NCBI GenBank assembly: GCA_041645325.1
Contig: JBAZQI010000002.1
Coordinates: 14,538 to 78,537, forward strand
Reading direction: 5' to 3'
DNA length: 64,000 nt
Source: JAFCCL01 sp041645325
Lineage (GTDB): Archaea; Iainarchaeota; Iainarchaeia; Iainarchaeales; GCA-2688035
Shown here: positions 61,431 to 64,000 of the stretch, in pieces
Layout: each line of letters starts with the position of its first letter
How positions within the stretch are numbered: position 1 is the stretch's first letter
The notes under the pieces: generated by a model
Seen by the model: the letters and a program-made list of their open reading frames with translations, nothing else
What the model was told of the DNA's origin: nothing
The model's database searches: none
Made by a program: the position numbers and the translations under genes

Positions 61431-61465
61431 AGTCATTTGCCCCCCTAAAAGAGGGGCAAATGACT
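61431..61465. promoter_or_regulatory. Perfect 13-bp inverted repeat between grpE and its divergent regulator, candidate operator
   Basis: AGTCATTTGCCCC (61431-61443) and GGGGCAAATGACT (61453-61465) are exact inverted copies around a 9-base centre. It lies about 28 bases before the grpE start, abutting a GTTTAAGG box on the minus strand (about 61424-61431), and about 70 bases before the regulator ATG. A dimeric winged-helix protein could bind it. It also forms a strong hairpin if transcribed. Confidence 0.65.
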
Positions 61466-61503
61466 AAAAGGTTTGAACATTTACATACTTCTTTAAACAA
61501 AAC

Positions 61504-61512
61504 CTTTATATT
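61504..61512 (+). promoter_or_regulatory. TATA box of the winged-helix regulator
   Basis: CTTTATATT is centred 27 bases before the ATG at 61535, a leaderless arrangement. Confidence 0.55.
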
Positions 61513-61534
61513 CTTTTCCGCTTCTTTTTGTTTC

Positions 61535-61963
61535 ATGGACAGCGGCAGAAGGGCTTCGTTCAAGATAGTCATCAGGCGGGTTGAAAGGCCGTTTTCCGGC
61601 TCGCTTGACAAGGAGCTTGAATGGATTTGCAGTTCGCTCGGCTTCCTTGAGCCAATTGACAGGGACAAGGTTGCGGCTTCTGTCTTCAAGGAAATCGTGC
61701 AGGCAACGGAAAAAGGCAAACCTTTGACAAGCACTGCGCTTGCAGAGCGCGTTGACATGAGCAGGGGCAGTGTCGTAAATCACCTGAATAATCTGCAGCG
61801 CTCAGGCCTGATTGTAAGGAACGGCCGCCATTACTTTGCAAGAAGCAGGAGCATGTTCAGGACCATTGAAGAAATCGAGGAAGACATTGAAAGGATTTTT
61901 GCAAGGATGAAAAAAACCGCGAGGGAAATAGACGAAGAATTCGGGATAAAAGTTGAGGACTAA
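61535..61963 (+). CDS. Winged-helix transcriptional regulator, possibly of the heat-shock operon
   Basis: 142 residues from MDSGRRASFKIVIRRVERPF. The HTH is ALAERVDMSRGSVVNHLNNL followed by the wing QRSGLIVRNGRHYF, an ArsR/MarR-like winged helix. A helical C-terminus (EEIEEDIERIFARMKKTARE) can dimerise. It is divergent from grpE and shares the region with the palindrome, so it may control both genes. It is similar in role to, but not shown to be a homologue of, the Thermococcales regulator Phr. Confidence 0.8.
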   Translation: MDSGRRASFKIVIRRVERPFSGSLDKELEWICSSLGFLEPIDRDKVAASVFKEIVQATEKGKPLTSTALAERVDMSRGSVVNHLNNLQRSGLIVRNGRHYFARSRSMFRTIEEIEEDIERIFARMKKTAREIDEEFGIKVED

Positions 61964-61976
61964 TTTTCCAAAAAGA

Positions 61977-61984
61977 CTTAAATA
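61977..61984 (+). promoter_or_regulatory. TATA-like box of the 184-aa membrane protein gene
   Basis: CTTAAATA is centred about 30 bases before the ATG at 62011. Confidence 0.45.
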
Positions 61985-62010
61985 CCCCTTTGTGCCTCTT
62001 CTTTTCCATC

Positions 62011-62565
62011 ATGGCTTTTATAAGGGATGTTGACCGTAGCGTAATCAGGAGGGACTGGCGCATTATTTGCATGGTTCTTGCCGAGCTGCTGCTCCTTGCC
62101 CTTATTGTGCTCCAGCTTTGGGCCATTTTGGGAATTCACATAAATTTTTATCTTCGGCAGGTTTTCGTAAAGCCAAACGCAAGCCCTGACCAGTTCATAG
62201 TGCTTGGCATTGCAATCATTGCCTTTGCAATGCTTTACTTTTTGGTGAAAAAAAGGCAGCCATTGCTTTTCAGTGCGCAGAAAGCCGCACCTTCAATGAT
62301 AAGGATGGCGGCAAAGGAAAAGCTGCGCAATGCAAAAGAAGACCCGAGGGCTCCGGCACTCCTTGTCATTGACTTCATGTTCGTTGCAACAGTTGTCGTT
62401 GCGCTTGTCGCCTACTTTGACCCTGAGCTTGAGCTCATTCCCTGGAGCGGCATTGGCATCGGGCCTCCTTTCACAACAATAATAAACGCCGTAATTGCCC
62501 TTGCCGTTCTTGGCCTGTTCTACTGCATGTACCGCTATACAGCAACCTACCGCAAAGAGCGCTGA
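62011..62565 (+). CDS. Four-TM membrane protein, unknown
   Basis: 184 residues from MAFIRDVDRSVIRRDWRIIC. TM helices at about 18-38, 60-79, 110-133 and 150-172. The loop after the second is basic (KKRQPLLFSAQKAAPSMIRM) and probably cytoplasmic. No motif recognised. It is five bases upstream of the amino acid permease gene, so the two are likely cotranscribed, and it may be an accessory subunit. Confidence 0.65.
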   Translation: MAFIRDVDRSVIRRDWRIICMVLAELLLLALIVLQLWAILGIHINFYLRQVFVKPNASPDQFIVLGIAIIAFAMLYFLVKKRQPLLFSAQKAAPSMIRMAAKEKLRNAKEDPRAPALLVIDFMFVATVVVALVAYFDPELELIPWSGIGIGPPFTTIINAVIALAVLGLFYCMYRYTATYRKER

Positions 62566-62570
62566 CCATT

Positions 62571-63902
62571 ATGCGAAAGCCAATGTACCCTTCCGAAATA
62601 AAGATACATACCCCGCACCTTTCAAGAACGCTTTCAATGGCCGAGGTTGTGTTGTACGGCCTGGGGGTAATCTTCGGCGCAGGCATTTATGCGCTTGTTG
62701 GCGAAGCGGCTGGCATAACAGGAAACATGGTTTGGCTTTCTTTCATAATCGCGGCAATGGTCGCCTCTTTCACGGCATTGAGCTACTGCGAATTGAGCAG
62801 CATTTTCCCCAAGACTGCGGCTGAATACAATTATGTCAAGCACACCTTCAACAGCGACATGCTTGGCTTCATGATGGGCTGGCTCTCGATTTTTGCCGCA
62901 ATGCTTGCCATTGCTGCTGTTTCTTTGGGCTTTGCCGGCTACTTTGCGGCATTGTTCGGAACGCCAATACAGCTTACTGCCATTTCATTAATTGCACTGC
63001 TTTCAGTTGTCAACCTGCTTGGCATAAAGGAAAGCGCAAGGCTGAATGCAGTGCTTACCGCAGTTTCAGTTCTCGGGCTGCTCATCATAATCGCAATCGG
63101 GCTGCCTTTTTTCGGCAGCGTGGATTACTTTGCAACCGCAGTGCCGGGCGAACCGATTTCAACTGCGTTCAACGGCGTTGTGGTGGCAGCCGCCCTGATT
63201 TTCTTTGCCTTCATTGGCTTTGAGGACATCGCAAACATAAGCGAGGAAACTGTCAACGCAAGGCATGCCATACCAAAGGCCATTATCATCGCGCTTTCAA
63301 TCGCAACCGTGATTTACATTCTTGTCTCAATAAGCGTTGTAAGCATAGTGCCCTGGCAGGAACTTGCGGCAAGCAAGGCGCCAATCTCGCTTGTGGCAGG
63401 AACAGTTCTCGGCCCTGCAGCCGAAACGATTTTTTCTTTCATTGCATTATTTGCAACCTCAAGCACAGTGCTCATTCTCCTCATAGCCGTGTCAAGGCTG
63501 CTTTACGGTATGAGCGAAGGCCATACCTTGCCGCTTGTCATCTCAAGGATTCACAGGAAAACAAAAACGCCTTTTGTTGCAATCGCAATAAGCTCTGTGC
63601 TTGCAATGTTTTTCGTGCTTGCCGGCGAGCTAAAGCACGTTGCCTTCATAACAAACTTCACGGTTTTTGCAATGTTTTTCATGGTAAACCTTTCGGTAAT
63701 AATGCTCAGGTTCACAAAGCCAAAACAGGAACGCCCTTTCAGGATTCCAGGCAGCATTGGCAGCATTCCCATAATACCGCTTTTTGGGGCAATTTCCTGC
63801 ATTTTTATGATTTCAAGGGTTGACCTTACTGCCGCTATTTTCGGCATAATTGCCCTCTCCCTGAGCATTCCGGCCTACTTCCTGCTCACAAAGCTAAGAT
63901 AA
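62571..63902 (+). CDS. APC-superfamily amino acid permease
   Basis: 443 residues, about 12 TM helices. The TM1 motif GLGVIFGAGIYALVGEAAGI matches the substrate-binding G-x-G-I segment of cationic amino acid transporter-like (CAT/APC) permeases, and FFAFIGFEDIANISEETVNA is the TM6 to loop signature. Basic loop TKPKQERPFRIPGS near the C-terminal part. It imports amino acids, fitting an organism with limited synthesis; the substrate cannot be called. The last 98 bases of the window show no gene. Confidence 0.88.
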   Translation: MRKPMYPSEIKIHTPHLSRTLSMAEVVLYGLGVIFGAGIYALVGEAAGITGNMVWLSFIIAAMVASFTALSYCELSSIFPKTAAEYNYVKHTFNSDMLGFMMGWLSIFAAMLAIAAVSLGFAGYFAALFGTPIQLTAISLIALLSVVNLLGIKESARLNAVLTAVSVLGLLIIIAIGLPFFGSVDYFATAVPGEPISTAFNGVVVAAALIFFAFIGFEDIANISEETVNARHAIPKAIIIALSIATVIYILVSISVVSIVPWQELAASKAPISLVAGTVLGPAAETIFSFIALFATSSTVLILLIAVSRLLYGMSEGHTLPLVISRIHRKTKTPFVAIAISSVLAMFFVLAGELKHVAFITNFTVFAMFFMVNLSVIMLRFTKPKQERPFRIPGSIGSIPIIPLFGAISCIFMISRVDLTAAIFGIIALSLSIPAYFLLTKLR

Positions 63903-64000
63903 GCGCAATAAAAGGCGCAAAAAAGCCCTGTTTTTGCCAAAAAACCAAGAAAAACAGTTCCCAAAGTCATTTTTATGCCTTAAACAGGGTTGCCATTTGC

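Noticed and set aside
1..64000. tRNA or rRNA genes
   Set aside because: Intergenic stretches were read for T-loop and acceptor patterns and conserved rRNA words; none found by eye. A covariance search (tRNAscan-SE, Infernal) would be decisive.

Overview
The window is archaeal chromosome. The evidence is direct: both subunits of family D DNA polymerase, Orc1/Cdc6, the KH/beta-CASP termination nuclease aCPSF1, a proteasome beta subunit, CDP-archaeol synthase (CarS), the NAC homologue, Bud32, Nog1-type GTPase, ribosomal proteins uS15 and eS1, and a TYW1/Taw1 wyosine enzyme cut by the left edge. TATA-like boxes lie about 24-31 bases before many start codons, so many first genes of transcripts look leaderless, while genes inside operons use Shine-Dalgarno (SD) sites. 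Many unrecognised secreted, lipid-anchored and single-TM proteins and a moderate base composition suggest a DPANN-type archaeon, perhaps near Diapherotrites or Micrarchaeota. That placement is inference.

Layout. 0-7 kb: Taw1, small membrane proteins, an AMMECR1 protein, a 999-residue coiled-coil lipoprotein, a CARDB-like exported protein and an AK6/Fap7-type kinase. 7-11 kb: a 45-residue ORF ending in a stem-loop, aCPSF1, proteasome beta and a SlyD-like FKBP. 11-24 kb: a cell-surface region with a PKD-type exported protein, three Cys-rich lipoproteins carrying HExxH metalloprotease motifs, a small CARDB protein with a PEF-type sorting tail, NAC and a Hel308 helicase. 26-35 kb: a three-gene operon for very large surface proteins (1502, 587 and 800 residues). 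35-43 kb: SepF, Orc1/Cdc6 and the UPF0147-DP1-DP2 operon, a plausible origin neighbourhood. 43-44 kb: a RelBE-type module and an orphan gene of unusual codon use. 44-52 kb: Nog1, SecF-SecD, and a leftward operon uS15 - 38-aa ORF - eS1 - VTE6-like kinase - CarS - archaeosortase. 52-57 kb: HicAB, an HD hydrolase, ValRS-Bud32 and an SdpI-like protein. 57-64 kb: grpE - 26-aa ORF - dnaK - dnaJ, a divergent winged-helix regulator separated from grpE by a perfect 13-bp inverted repeat, a membrane protein and an amino acid permease. No rRNA, tRNA, CRISPR array or insertion sequence was recognised by eye.

The most interesting signals are: (1) a family of modular intergenic hairpin arrays sharing the core CCTTGGGAA, present in five gaps at gene 3' ends; (2) a compact archaeosortase translated directly after CarS, with two possible substrates elsewhere in the window; (3) three lipoprotein proteases with shared Cys modules but different zinc-ligand motifs; (4) several microproteins wedged into conserved operons; (5) a likely heat-shock operator shared by grpE and its divergent regulator.
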